Below, piece by piece: positions 37,892-46,604 of a DNA stretch of 64,000 nucleotides. The notes beneath the pieces are model-generated. The model ran no database searches. It was not told the origin of the DNA and saw nothing but the letters and a program-made list of their open reading frames with translations. Position 1 is the stretch's first letter. Each line of letters starts with the position of its first letter. The position numbers and the translations under genes were made by a program. The DNA comes from Zunongwangia sp. HGR-M22 (GTDB lineage Bacteria; Bacteroidota; Bacteroidia; Flavobacteriales; Flavobacteriaceae). Where the stretch lies: positions 3,433,001 to 3,497,000 of the forward strand of contig NZ_CP115159.1 of assembly GCF_027594425.1 (NCBI RefSeq), given 5' to 3'.

Positions 37892-38701
37892 TTATTGAAG
37901 TTCAATAGGATTATTTCGTTTTTTATACTTTTTAGTGAGTTCCTTTTTTTGTTTAGCTTCATCTTTTTCACTCCAACCAAAAACAACTCCTGCCTTTTCC
38001 ATTGTTCCAATTGGATCGCGGTTATAATCGTCTCGAACCTGATCAAGTTCTTCCTGAGAAACAGTTTTATAACTATCAAGATTCAATAGTATAGCTACCG
38101 GTTTTTCTAATTCCTGAAATCCGGTAAGAATAAAATGATAATGATTTTTTTGGTCTGAAATCTCTACAATAAGCCCAGGCAAACCATTAAACTTATAAGG
38201 GCCATCAGAAAATGGTAATTCTGGAGTAAACCAGGCGATATAATTTCTACCGGCAAAAGAGCCCGTCGCCTTCTGAACGCTAAAGCCTAAAATTTCTTTT
38301 TTCTCTGGCTCAATTTCCCAATCGATTTGTTTTAGATCCTGCTTATATTTCAAATCATATTGAAAAACTTTTTCGGCTAAAACAAGTTCGTTATTCTGGT
38401 AATTTTTAAAGATTTTAGATTTAAAATCGGTCATTTTATTGTACTCGTCCATCCTCATCCTTTTAGGATTAGGCATATTCTCTAAAGAATCTTTAACCGC
38501 TTTACCTAAACTTGAATATCGAGATATTCCTTCTCCTAAATAAAGCACACCGGTTTCAGATTTTATTGAATTTTGATCGGTAGAATCTTCCTGATATTCG
38601 AGTTGATAAGTTGCTTTATAATTGAATTTTCTTTTCGGTTTCTCCTGTGCTGTAATCTTAAAAAAAAATAATAGCAATATTAGACCTATTTTGAATTTCA
38701 T
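37892..38701 (-). CDS. GLPGLI family protein (third of three)
   Basis: A 269-residue exported protein with a signal peptide (MKFKIGLILLLFFFKITAQ). The motif that names the family is at 173-178 in DGPYKFNGLPGLIVEI, preceded by QKATGSFAGRNYIAWFTPEL. Function of the family is unknown; members often stand in tandem in Bacteroidota and near TonB-dependent receptors. This protein is closest to its direct neighbour (38732-39544): both share YQLxYQEDSTD, NSIKSET, YLGEG and RYSSLGKAV, so they come from a recent tandem duplication. It ends just before the receptor gene. Confidence 0.85.
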   Translation of the reverse strand: MKFKIGLILLLFFFKITAQEKPKRKFNYKATYQLEYQEDSTDQNSIKSETGVLYLGEGISRYSSLGKAVKDSLENMPNPKRMRMDEYNKMTDFKSKIFKNYQNNELVLAEKVFQYDLKYKQDLKQIDWEIEPEKKEILGFSVQKATGSFAGRNYIAWFTPELPFSDGPYKFNGLPGLIVEISDQKNHYHFILTGFQELEKPVAILLNLDSYKTVSQEELDQVRDDYNRDPIGTMEKAGVVFGWSEKDEAKQKKELTKKYKKRNNPIELQ

Positions 38702-38731
38702 AAAGATTTTAGATTTATAAATTTATTTTGG

Positions 38732-39544
38732 CTAAAGTTCAATTGGATTATTTTGCTTTTTATGTCTCTTCTGGAATTTCCTTTTGGCTTCTTCTTCCTG
38801 CCCATCTTTCCAATGAATGGTCACACCGCCGTTGGTCATTGCAGTAAGTGGATCTCTTTTATAATCACCACGAACCTGATCGAGATCTCGCTGAGAAACT
38901 TCTTTATAATCATCCAAATTCAATGTTTTAGACACTATTTTTTTTAACTCCTGAAATTCCATTATGCTAAAACGATAATGATTTTTAGTGTCTGAAATCT
39001 CCAAAATAAGTCCCGGCAAACCTCCAAATTTATAAGGACCGTCTAAAAATGGAAGCTCTGGCGCAAACCAGGCTTCGTAATTTCTGCCGGCAAAAGAGCC
39101 TAAAGCTTTTTGAACTTTATATCCTAAAATTTCTTTTGTTTCTTGCTCTATTTCCCAGTCGATGGGATTTAAAGTTTTTTTATATTTCAGTTTATCCTTA
39201 AAAACCTTTTCGGCTAAAATAAGCTCGTTATCATTGTAATTTTTGAAGATCTTATAGTGAAAATCGGTTTCTGGAGTTAGACTTCTAATTCTATAAAATT
39301 CAGCCATACTTTTATTTCTAGGATCTAAAGTTGCGGTTAAAGAATCTTCAACAGCCTTACCTAGACTTGAATACCGGGACACACCTTCCCCTAAATAAAG
39401 TAAAACAGTTTCAGATTTTATGCTATTCAAATCGGTAGAATCTTCCTGATATTTGAGTTGATACGTAGCTTTATAGGAATATGAATTTTGCGCCACTACA
39501 TTTTCTAAGCAAAGTATAAATACAAGGATAAAAAGACTTCTCAT
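38732..39544 (-). CDS. GLPGLI family protein (second of three)
   Basis: A 270-residue exported protein with a signal peptide (MRSLFILVFILCLENVVAQ). The family core reads KALGSFAGRNYEAWFAPELP and DGPYKFGGLPGLILEI. The C-terminus KKQNNPIEL nearly equals that of the two neighbours (RNNPIELQ, RKNNPIELEK), a shared tail that may be a recognition or processing signal. Its ATG overlaps the stop of the upstream paralogue by 4 bases (ATGA at 39541-39544), so translation is coupled. It is more similar to the downstream paralogue than to the upstream one. Confidence 0.85.
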   Translation of the reverse strand: MRSLFILVFILCLENVVAQNSYSYKATYQLKYQEDSTDLNSIKSETVLLYLGEGVSRYSSLGKAVEDSLTATLDPRNKSMAEFYRIRSLTPETDFHYKIFKNYNDNELILAEKVFKDKLKYKKTLNPIDWEIEQETKEILGYKVQKALGSFAGRNYEAWFAPELPFLDGPYKFGGLPGLILEISDTKNHYRFSIMEFQELKKIVSKTLNLDDYKEVSQRDLDQVRGDYKRDPLTAMTNGGVTIHWKDGQEEEAKRKFQKRHKKQNNPIEL

Positions 39545-40383
39545 TTTTCTAGTTCTATAGGATTATTTTTTCTAGCCAGTTCTGCTCGATGCTTTCTAAG
39601 ATAGTCTTTTTTTTCATCTCCAACGATCTCAACACGTACAGTTGTACCACCCGAGCCCACATAATTATTTACATAACTTATAGGATCCTTTTCATAAGTT
39701 TCTACTAAATCTAAAAGTTCTTTTTTCTTAACTTCTTTATATTTTTCAGGAAAGATCTCGTACTCTAGAGGATTGGCAAGCTTCTCAAAACCAGCGAACT
39801 TAAAAAAATATTCAGCTTCGGTATCCTGCAATTCTAATATCAGTCCCGGTAAACCTGCAAATTTATAAGGGCCATCGGTAAGTGGAATTTCCGGAGTAAA
39901 CCAAGCGATATAATCTCTACCAGCAAAACTTGTTGTCGCTTTTTGTGCGTTGTAGCCAGCGATATCTTTAGCGTTAGCCTGTATTTCCCATTTTATTTGA
40001 TCTAAAGAGTTTGAATAGTAAAGTTTATCGCTTAAAAGCTTAATTCCGTATCCAATTTTATTTTCAGCTTTATTTTTGAAAATTCGATATTCAAATTCGG
40101 TTTTAGCAGCTTCCATTTTACTTCGCCACTTTTCAGATCCAATCTCGGCAGCAATCACATTCTTTTTTATGGAATCTTTTAGTGCTGCTCCTCTACTTAT
40201 AAATAAAGACGAATCATTATTTGCGAAAAGCCACATCACTTCAGATTTACTGGATTCTAAATCTGTTGAATCTAATTTATAAGTAAGTTCATAGCTCACT
40301 CGATAGTTAAGTTTATTTTGAGCTTGGAGTGGAAAAGCACTTAGCATTAAAAAAGCTAAAATGAAGATAAATTTATTTTTCAT
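39541..40383 (-). CDS. GLPGLI family protein (first of three)
   Basis: A 280-residue exported protein with a signal peptide (MKNKFIFILAFLMLSAFPLQAQ). The motif is in DGPYKFAGLPGLILEL after QKATTSFAGRDYIAWFTPEI. It is the most divergent of the three and carries a Gly-rich insertion (VNNYVGSGGTTVRVEIVG). The C-terminus RKNNPIELEK matches the shared tail of the cluster. As the first gene it would lead the transcript of GLPGLI x3, receptor, cutC and small membrane protein. It is divergent from the SLC13 transporter, with 162 bases between. Confidence 0.85.
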   Translation of the reverse strand: MKNKFIFILAFLMLSAFPLQAQNKLNYRVSYELTYKLDSTDLESSKSEVMWLFANNDSSLFISRGAALKDSIKKNVIAAEIGSEKWRSKMEAAKTEFEYRIFKNKAENKIGYGIKLLSDKLYYSNSLDQIKWEIQANAKDIAGYNAQKATTSFAGRDYIAWFTPEIPLTDGPYKFAGLPGLILELQDTEAEYFFKFAGFEKLANPLEYEIFPEKYKEVKKKELLDLVETYEKDPISYVNNYVGSGGTTVRVEIVGDEKKDYLRKHRAELARKNNPIELEK

Positions 40384-40545
40384 ATTTGATTTCTGATTGA
40401 TTTATCCACAATATCTTATATAAATTAAAAAGAAACAACTAAAAACAACTATTTTTTTAGTAATAAAACTATTAACATAGTAATACAGCGGACTGTTTTG
40501 CTATTCAGAAAAATAATTATCTTCCGGCTGAATAACATATTTTAA

Positions 40546-42024
40546 ATGAACAACACTTTAAAAAGCCTAATATTAATATCAGGTCCTTTAATTTTCGGAA
40601 TATTTCAATTTTCACAACCTCCGGCAGAAATGTCTCCGGCAGCATTTGATGTTTTAGCGATTACATTATGGATGGCAATTTGGTGGGTAACCGAGATTAT
40701 TCCTATAGCTGCTACTGCTCTACTGCCTATTGTTCTTTTTCCTCTAAGCGGAGTGCTAGATTTAGGCCTTACTACTGCCTCTTACGGCCATAAATATGTT
40801 TTTTTATATATGGGAGGTTTTATACTTGCAGTAGCCATAGAAAAATGGAATTTACACCGCCGAATCGCCCTTAATATCATTAACCTTATTGGGACGAATA
40901 TTAAGTATATCATTTTGGGTTTTATGTTGGCTACCGCATTTTTATCGATGTGGATTTCTAACACCGCAACTTCTGTAATGATGCTTCCTATAGGAACTGC
41001 TATAATAAATCAACTAAAGGACAACCCAGACACTAGTGAAAATGAAAGCAAATTATTTGGAAAAGCTCTTATGTTAGCTATTGCTTACAGTGCTTCTATA
41101 GGTGGGATTGGAACTTTAATTGGTACGCCGCCTAACCTCGTTTTTGCCGGCATTATTGAAGAACTGTATAGGATTGAAATAAGCTTTTTAAAATGGGCTC
41201 TTTTAGGGATTCCAATCTCGATTCTTCTTTTAGCTTTTTGCTGGAAATACCTTACCAGCTTTGCTTTTAGCTTTAAACAAACCGAATTTCCAGGAGGGAA
41301 ATCTGAAATTAAAAAATTATTAAGCGAGCTCGGAAATATTAGCTTGCAAGAAAAAAGAGTTTTAATCATTTTTGTACTTACTGCTATTTGCTGGATCACA
41401 CGCTCGTTTTTCCTAGATAATTTTCTACCAAATATCGATGATACTATTATTGCAATGGCTGCAGCAATTTGTTTATTCCTGGTTCCCTCTGGTAAAAATA
41501 AGGAAAAGCAAAAGCGCCTTTTAAACTGGGAAGAAGCCATTAAGATACCATGGGGAATTATACTATTATTTGGGGGTGGCATGGCTTTGGCAAGAGCTTT
41601 TGATAATACGGGATTGGCCAACTGGATCGGGGAGCAACTGGTTAATTTAGAGAATTTACCCCTATTTATCCTCTTATTAATATTGGTAAGCGCCATGAAC
41701 TTTTTAACTGAAGTTACTTCAAATACAGCTACAACCGCAATGTTATTACCTATTTTAGCGCCAATGGCCCTAGCTCTAAACCTGCATCCTTATATGTTAA
41801 TGGTAGGAGCCACGTTGGCGGCAAGTTGTGCTTTTATGCTTCCCGTAGCAACACCACCAAATGCCGTGGTTTTTGGATCTGGACATCTAAAAATTGCCGA
41901 TATGATGAAAACAGGTTTTTGGCTGAACATCGTTTCGATTATCCTAATTAGTCTTATTGTTTACTTTATTTTACCATTATTATGGGATTTTGACCCTTTT
42001 ACCATACCGAAGGTTTTTAAGTAG
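40546..42024 (+). CDS. SLC13/DASS family sodium-coupled anion symporter
   Basis: A 492-residue inner membrane protein with about 11-12 hydrophobic helices. Both Ser-Asn-Thr motifs that form the sodium and carboxylate site are present: SNTATS at 138-143 and TSNTATTAMLLPI in the second half. Other family segments are WMAIWWVTEIIPIAATALLP and IGGIGTLIGTPPNLVFAG. Family members carry di- or tricarboxylates or sulfate with sodium. It is convergent with the sialidase-like gene, whose stop directly abuts (42024/42025), so it is not in the PUL transcript. It may serve the products of the locus, but this is not shown. Confidence 0.9.
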   Translation: MNNTLKSLILISGPLIFGIFQFSQPPAEMSPAAFDVLAITLWMAIWWVTEIIPIAATALLPIVLFPLSGVLDLGLTTASYGHKYVFLYMGGFILAVAIEKWNLHRRIALNIINLIGTNIKYIILGFMLATAFLSMWISNTATSVMMLPIGTAIINQLKDNPDTSENESKLFGKALMLAIAYSASIGGIGTLIGTPPNLVFAGIIEELYRIEISFLKWALLGIPISILLLAFCWKYLTSFAFSFKQTEFPGGKSEIKKLLSELGNISLQEKRVLIIFVLTAICWITRSFFLDNFLPNIDDTIIAMAAAICLFLVPSGKNKEKQKRLLNWEEAIKIPWGIILLFGGGMALARAFDNTGLANWIGEQLVNLENLPLFILLLILVSAMNFLTEVTSNTATTAMLLPILAPMALALNLHPYMLMVGATLAASCAFMLPVATPPNAVVFGSGHLKIADMMKTGFWLNIVSIILISLIVYFILPLLWDFDPFTIPKVFK

Positions 42025-43062
42025 TTAATTTATTCGTTTCAACTTAAAATACTTAATCCTCTTCCTATCGTACGTATAAGTAATAAGAATTTCGCCATTT
42101 TCAGCCTGAATTATTGCCGGGTAACTAAACTCGCCTTCTTCCTCATTTTCGAGTTTTAAAACGTCCTGCCAATGCTTTCCATCTTTAGAATACGCTAAAT
42201 TCAATTTACTTCTACCATCCCACCAGTCGTCTCCACTGGCCATAGGATTATAAACCATTAAAAATCCGCCGTTTTTTAGACGTACAGCATCGATTCCTGA
42301 ATTTGGATTCGCTAATTCAGATTCCATAAATTTGCTCCAGGTTTCGCCATTATCCTTGCTGAAACTTTCTAAAACAACATCTTGATCACTTCTGAAAAAT
42401 GCTTTTAGATCACCATTTTTTAGCTGAATGATTGTAGGCTGAATCACTTTAGAATCTGAATCGTGATTGATAGGAATCTTCCTCCAGGTTTTCCCAAGAT
42501 CATCTGAAATTTCCATGTGTGAATGCCAAACGGCACCGTCTTGAAGTTCTATGCTCGACGGACTAACAATTCGCCCATTTTCTAGTTGTATTGGCTTATT
42601 TTTTATTGGTCCCAGTATTCCTTCAGGCAACAAGATTTTATCGCTCCACGTCTTTCCCTGATCTTTTGAAGTTTTATAAGCGCCCCACCAGGTAGAAGGT
42701 GATGGTCCAATCTTATAAAAAAGGAATAAATTTTCACGAATATTGACTAAAACAGGATTCCAGGTTGGATATTTAAGCGTATCATTTTCAAAACCATCGG
42801 CTACCTTTCTAGGAGAAGACCAACCGGTTGTAGTTTTTATACTGGTATAAATACTCACATCTGGATGTCTTTCGTGCGTGCCACCAAACCAGGCTGCAAT
42901 AAGATCGCCATTTTCTAATTCTTCGATAGTAGATGCGTGAGCGCTGGGAAAATTCGCTTCCGTATAAATAAAACCCGATTCTAAAACTTCAAATTTCACA
43001 TCTTCCTGAGCTTTTATATTCAGAAAAGATAATACAAAACAAATGATACAAATGGTTCTCAT
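42025..43062 (-). CDS. BNR/Asp-box sialidase-like secreted protein
   Basis: A 345-residue protein with a signal peptide (MRTICIICFVLSFLNIKAQ) and a six-bladed propeller pattern. Asp boxes are SKDQGKTW (132-139), SDDLGKTW (186-193), SKDNGETW (235-242) and a degenerate YSKDGKHW. The conserved N-terminal block is SAHASTIEELENGDLIAAWF followed by GGTHERHPDVSIYTS. Classical GH33 sialidases carry an F/Y-R-I-P motif near the start; none is seen here, so sialidase activity is uncertain although the label is usual. It sits at the end of the PUL, behind two terminator-like hairpins and a possible 22-codon leader. Confidence 0.7.
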   Translation of the reverse strand: MRTICIICFVLSFLNIKAQEDVKFEVLESGFIYTEANFPSAHASTIEELENGDLIAAWFGGTHERHPDVSIYTSIKTTTGWSSPRKVADGFENDTLKYPTWNPVLVNIRENLFLFYKIGPSPSTWWGAYKTSKDQGKTWSDKILLPEGILGPIKNKPIQLENGRIVSPSSIELQDGAVWHSHMEISDDLGKTWRKIPINHDSDSKVIQPTIIQLKNGDLKAFFRSDQDVVLESFSKDNGETWSKFMESELANPNSGIDAVRLKNGGFLMVYNPMASGDDWWDGRSKLNLAYSKDGKHWQDVLKLENEEEGEFSYPAIIQAENGEILITYTYDRKRIKYFKLKRIN

Positions 43063-43127
43063 AATAGATTCAGATTAAAACAAAAAAAGGGAAGAGGGGA
43101 ACTACTTCCTCTTCCCAACCAATGCAT
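43059..43127 (-). CDS. possible 22-codon leader peptide before the sialidase-like gene
   Basis: ATG at 43127 opens a 22-residue frame (starting MHWLGRGSSSPLPFF) whose TGA overlaps the next gene's ATG (TTATGA). The frame runs straight through the hairpin at 43089-43116. There is no codon run typical of amino-acid attenuators, so it may be chance. Confidence 0.25.
   Translation of the reverse strand: MHWLGRGSSSPLPFFCFNLNLL
43082..43116 (-). terminator. terminator-like hairpin 20 bases before the sialidase-like start
   Basis: A perfect 9-bp stem GGGAAGAGG/CCTCTTCCC (43089-43097 with 43108-43116), 10-base loop, followed on the minus strand by T7. Its position in the leader would make it an attenuator or a second terminator. 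Confidence 0.7.
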
Positions 43128-43201
43128 AAAACAAACTTACACTAAGTTACTTTTCAATATTTTGCGCGTTTATATTAGCAAAACTCAATTTAGTATTTTA
43201 C

Positions 43202-43233
43202 AAAAAAGAAAGGAGGATGGCGGTCCTCCTTTC
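43202..43233 (-). terminator. Rho-independent terminator after GH35
   Basis: A perfect 10-bp stem GAAAGGAGGA/TCCTCCTTTC (43208-43217 with 43224-43233), 6-base loop, followed on the minus strand by T6, about 53 bases after the GH35 stop. Confidence 0.85.
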
Positions 43234-43285
43234 ATTGTCAAACAAACTTTTCACTAACATGTTATGTCGTGAAAAACATGAAGAA

Positions 43286-45136
43286 TTATTGAGACAAGCT
43301 TTCCAAAATCGGCTTCACTAAACCTGAAATTGTCGATTTTGAATCTTCATTAAGCTGCTCAAAAATGGTAATTTCGTTACCTTTTTCTTTTAACCAACAT
43401 CCCGGTAAATACATCGTTTGCTGTGGACCAACTTTCCAGTATCTACCTAAATTATGTCCGTTAATAAAAACAATTCCTTTTCCCCACTCCTGCATGTCCA
43501 AGAAAGTATCTCCAATCTCATCTAGATCGAAATTCCCCGAATACACGACCGGTAATTTTTCTTTTATTTCTTCGGAAGCCTTTACTTGCGGTGCTTGCTC
43601 GAATGGCGCTTTGTACATTTCCCATCCGCCAGAAATTTCGTAATCATTAATGCTTACAGCGCTGATGATTCCTTTTTTATTTTCGGTCATTTTTGCCCCG
43701 TAATTAATTCGTCCCATATTTTCTACAAGAATTTCTAAACTTCCGTTAAACGGAATTTTAATATCCATCTCGTATTCGTTATTCATACGGTTAAGCTTAC
43801 CTACATATTTTCCATTCACATAAACTGTTGCAAAATCTCGTAAGCCAGGGATTTGTAATTTCCCGTTAATAGGCTGCGTAAATTTTTTACGATACAACAC
43901 ATAGCCATAACCCTGATTTAATGCTTCAAAACTCATCGGTGCATCAGCAACAACAGGTTCAGATTCTTTAATCATCTTCAAAGCACTTTGCTTCTTATTC
44001 AGTTTAATTTCAGCTATCGCAATAACAGGAATTTGCTGCGGAATTTCAGGAATATCGTATGCTACGTACTTCTTCATCAATTCTCTAATCGCGGTATATT
44101 TTGGCGTTACCCAACCCGGTTCAGAAATTGGCGCATCATAATCGTAGCTGGTAATATCTGGCTGAATATCATGATCTTCGTTATAATTGGCACCACTGGT
44201 AAACGCAAAATTTGTTCCGCCGTGAACCATATAAAAATTGAAATCTACCTCGTTTTTAAGATACACTTCTGTTTGCTTAGCAATCGCATCGGCTCCGATT
44301 CTTGTAAAAGGTTCTGCCCAATGATCTAACCAACCGGGATAAAATTCGGCTACCATATAGGGGCCTTCATTATGATGATATTTATCTACCGCTTTTTTAA
44401 GATTGTTTACATTATTCTCACCATTGGCAGTTGGCAATGCACCTTCTACAGCGCCACCTTCAAAAAGCCAGGTTCCATCTGAAGTAAAAAACGGTTCTTC
44501 TAAACCAGATTCCTTCAGCATTTTAAAAATCTTTTGTTTATAAGCTTTATGATCTTCCGCAGCAATATCTTCTCGTTGTGACACAAAAGAGCCAAATTCG
44601 TTTTCAGCCTGAACCATGATTACGTTTCCGCCTTTATTTACCTGAAGTGGTTTAATTTGCGTAGCCAACTCATTAATATAAGTTCGGCAAGAATCTAAAA
44701 ATGCTTGGTTATTTTGACGAATTTTAAGTTCGGGATTCTTCTGAAGCCACCACGGATATCCGCCAAATTCCCACTCGGCACACACATATGGGCCGGGACG
44801 TACAATTACAAATAGCCCTTCTTCTTCAGCCATTTTTATATATTCTTGAAGATTTTTATTCCCCGACTTCCAATCCCATTCTCCCGGTGCGGTATTATGA
44901 TAATTCCAAAAAACATAAGTGGTAATTGCATTTAAACCCATAGCTTTTACCATCTTCATCCTATGGCGCCAATAAGGTTTAGGAATTCTGCTGTAATGCA
45001 TTTCTCCCGAGTAAATATGAATAGGCTCTCCTTTATACTGAAAATTACCATCTTCAATTTTAAACACTTCTTTTTGTGCCTGCATGCTAAAACCTACAAG
45101 ACAAAAAAGAACAATAAGATTCGATAAAATTCGCAT
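43286..45136 (-). CDS. GH35 beta-galactosidase
   Basis: A 616-residue secreted enzyme with a signal peptide (to about residue 20). The TIM barrel holds the GH35 signatures IYSGEMHYSRIPKPYWRHRM, VIVRPGPYVCAEWEFGGYP, acid/base E180 in VQAENEFGS and nucleophile E264 in MVAEFYPGWL. C-terminal galactose-binding-like beta domains follow, including FINGHNLGRYWKVGPQQTMY. It removes terminal beta-linked galactose, which in this locus would be exposed after sialic acid or fucose removal. It starts 3 bases after the GH29 stop, so three glycosidase genes are tightly coupled. A terminator follows. Confidence 0.92.
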   Translation of the reverse strand: MRILSNLIVLFCLVGFSMQAQKEVFKIEDGNFQYKGEPIHIYSGEMHYSRIPKPYWRHRMKMVKAMGLNAITTYVFWNYHNTAPGEWDWKSGNKNLQEYIKMAEEEGLFVIVRPGPYVCAEWEFGGYPWWLQKNPELKIRQNNQAFLDSCRTYINELATQIKPLQVNKGGNVIMVQAENEFGSFVSQREDIAAEDHKAYKQKIFKMLKESGLEEPFFTSDGTWLFEGGAVEGALPTANGENNVNNLKKAVDKYHHNEGPYMVAEFYPGWLDHWAEPFTRIGADAIAKQTEVYLKNEVDFNFYMVHGGTNFAFTSGANYNEDHDIQPDITSYDYDAPISEPGWVTPKYTAIRELMKKYVAYDIPEIPQQIPVIAIAEIKLNKKQSALKMIKESEPVVADAPMSFEALNQGYGYVLYRKKFTQPINGKLQIPGLRDFATVYVNGKYVGKLNRMNNEYEMDIKIPFNGSLEILVENMGRINYGAKMTENKKGIISAVSINDYEISGGWEMYKAPFEQAPQVKASEEIKEKLPVVYSGNFDLDEIGDTFLDMQEWGKGIVFINGHNLGRYWKVGPQQTMYLPGCWLKEKGNEITIFEQLNEDSKSTISGLVKPILESLSQ

Positions 45137-45139
45137 TCG

Positions 45140-46600
45140 TTAATAAATTTCTAGATTAGCTAATATTGGATTTGCTTTTGCTGCTTCAATTTCAATTTTT
45201 AAAGCGGTAGTTTCTACGGAAGGAACTTTTAGAATTCGCTTATACCCGATGGTTGTGCCTTCAGCAATTTGCTTCCATTCGCCATTTTCCTTTGCACTAA
45301 TATTGAATTTTTCTACACGTTGTCCTAATTCAATATATTCCTGAAGTAATACAAAGTTAACCGTTTTAGCAGCATCGAAAGTGATTTCTACTGAAGATTG
45401 AATAACCTCATCATCGGTAGCCCAATACGTTTCAGAATCTCCATCGATTAAATTTTCTGCGGAATATGCTTCTGATTCCCCTCGATAATTACTTGCTGAT
45501 ATTTGTGCATTTTCAGCTAAATTATTAGCAAAAACACTATCGATAATTTTACGCATTCCTAATAAAGAAGCGACATCATTTTCATCAAATTGGCCACGTT
45601 GATCTGGCGGAACATTCAGCAATAAAGTAGATCCTCTACCAACCGATTGCAAATAAGTAGTAAATAATTCTTGTGGAGATTTTACTAAAGAATCTTCCTC
45701 TTTATGATAAAACCATCCTGGGCGTATGGAAACATCTACCTCAGCCGGAATCCATTTTGTCCCGTCTTTAGCTCCAGTTTGCAACAAATCGCTAATTTCA
45801 GGTTTCCCCGCATAAAGCGTATCTGGATTGATGATATTCCAATTAGTTGATCCTGCTTCGCCTCTTTCGTTACCTACCCAACGTAAATCTGGCCCGGCAT
45901 CACTAAAAAATAATACAGAAGGCTGAATTTCTTCAACCATTGCTAAAGTTGTTGGCCAATCGTAATAATTTTGTTTATCGATCCTACGCTCTTCATTGGC
46001 ACCACCATAATATCCATCACCGCCATTAGCGCCATCAAACCACATCTCGAAGATATCGCCATAGTTGGTGAAAATTTCTTTTAACTGATTTCGGTAATAT
46101 TCCACATAAGATTTCTCCCCATAATCTTCACGATTACGATCCCAAGGCGATAAGTAAATCCCGAATTTTAATCCGTGTGCTCTGGCAGATTCGGCTACTT
46201 CTTTTACCAAATCTCCCTTTCCATCTTTGTATGATGAATTGGCAATATCATGCTCGGTATAATCTGAAGGAAATAATGCAAAACCATCATGATGCTTTGC
46301 CGTTAAAATAACGCCCTTAAAACCGGCTTTTTGCAAAGTTTCCATCCACTGATCCACATCAATATCTGTAGGATTAAAAATTTCTGGAGATTCATCGCCA
46401 TATCCCCATTCTTTGCCTGTAAATGTATTAGTGGTAAAGTGAATAAACGCATTTAATTCCATTTTGTGCCATGCCAATTGTTCTTTACTTGGCGTTGGCC
46501 CAACAGCTTCTGGTGCTTTTTCTTCTTGTTTTTCCTGGCAGGCAAACAACATCGTTGCAATTCCTAAACCAACTATAATTCTATTGAAATGCTGAATCAT
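45140..46600 (-). CDS. GH29 alpha-L-fucosidase lipoprotein with C-terminal discoidin-like domain
   Basis: A 486-residue lipoprotein: lipobox MLFACQ with C21. The catalytic barrel shows FIHFTTNTFTGKEWG, VILTAKHHDGFALFPS and nucleophile D189 in EMWFDGANGGDGYYGG. After residue about 345 an F5/8-type (CBM32-like) beta domain follows (SAENLIDGDSETYWATDD). The shorter substrate loops and discoidin tail resemble GH29 subfamily B enzymes acting on alpha-1,3/1,4-fucose of Lewis-type structures; that assignment is inference. It lies 4 bases after the other GH29 gene and 3 bases before GH35. Confidence 0.9.
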   Translation of the reverse strand: MIQHFNRIIVGLGIATMLFACQEKQEEKAPEAVGPTPSKEQLAWHKMELNAFIHFTTNTFTGKEWGYGDESPEIFNPTDIDVDQWMETLQKAGFKGVILTAKHHDGFALFPSDYTEHDIANSSYKDGKGDLVKEVAESARAHGLKFGIYLSPWDRNREDYGEKSYVEYYRNQLKEIFTNYGDIFEMWFDGANGGDGYYGGANEERRIDKQNYYDWPTTLAMVEEIQPSVLFFSDAGPDLRWVGNERGEAGSTNWNIINPDTLYAGKPEISDLLQTGAKDGTKWIPAEVDVSIRPGWFYHKEEDSLVKSPQELFTTYLQSVGRGSTLLLNVPPDQRGQFDENDVASLLGMRKIIDSVFANNLAENAQISASNYRGESEAYSAENLIDGDSETYWATDDEVIQSSVEITFDAAKTVNFVLLQEYIELGQRVEKFNISAKENGEWKQIAEGTTIGYKRILKVPSVETTALKIEIEAAKANPILANLEIY

Positions 46601-46604
46601 TTTT

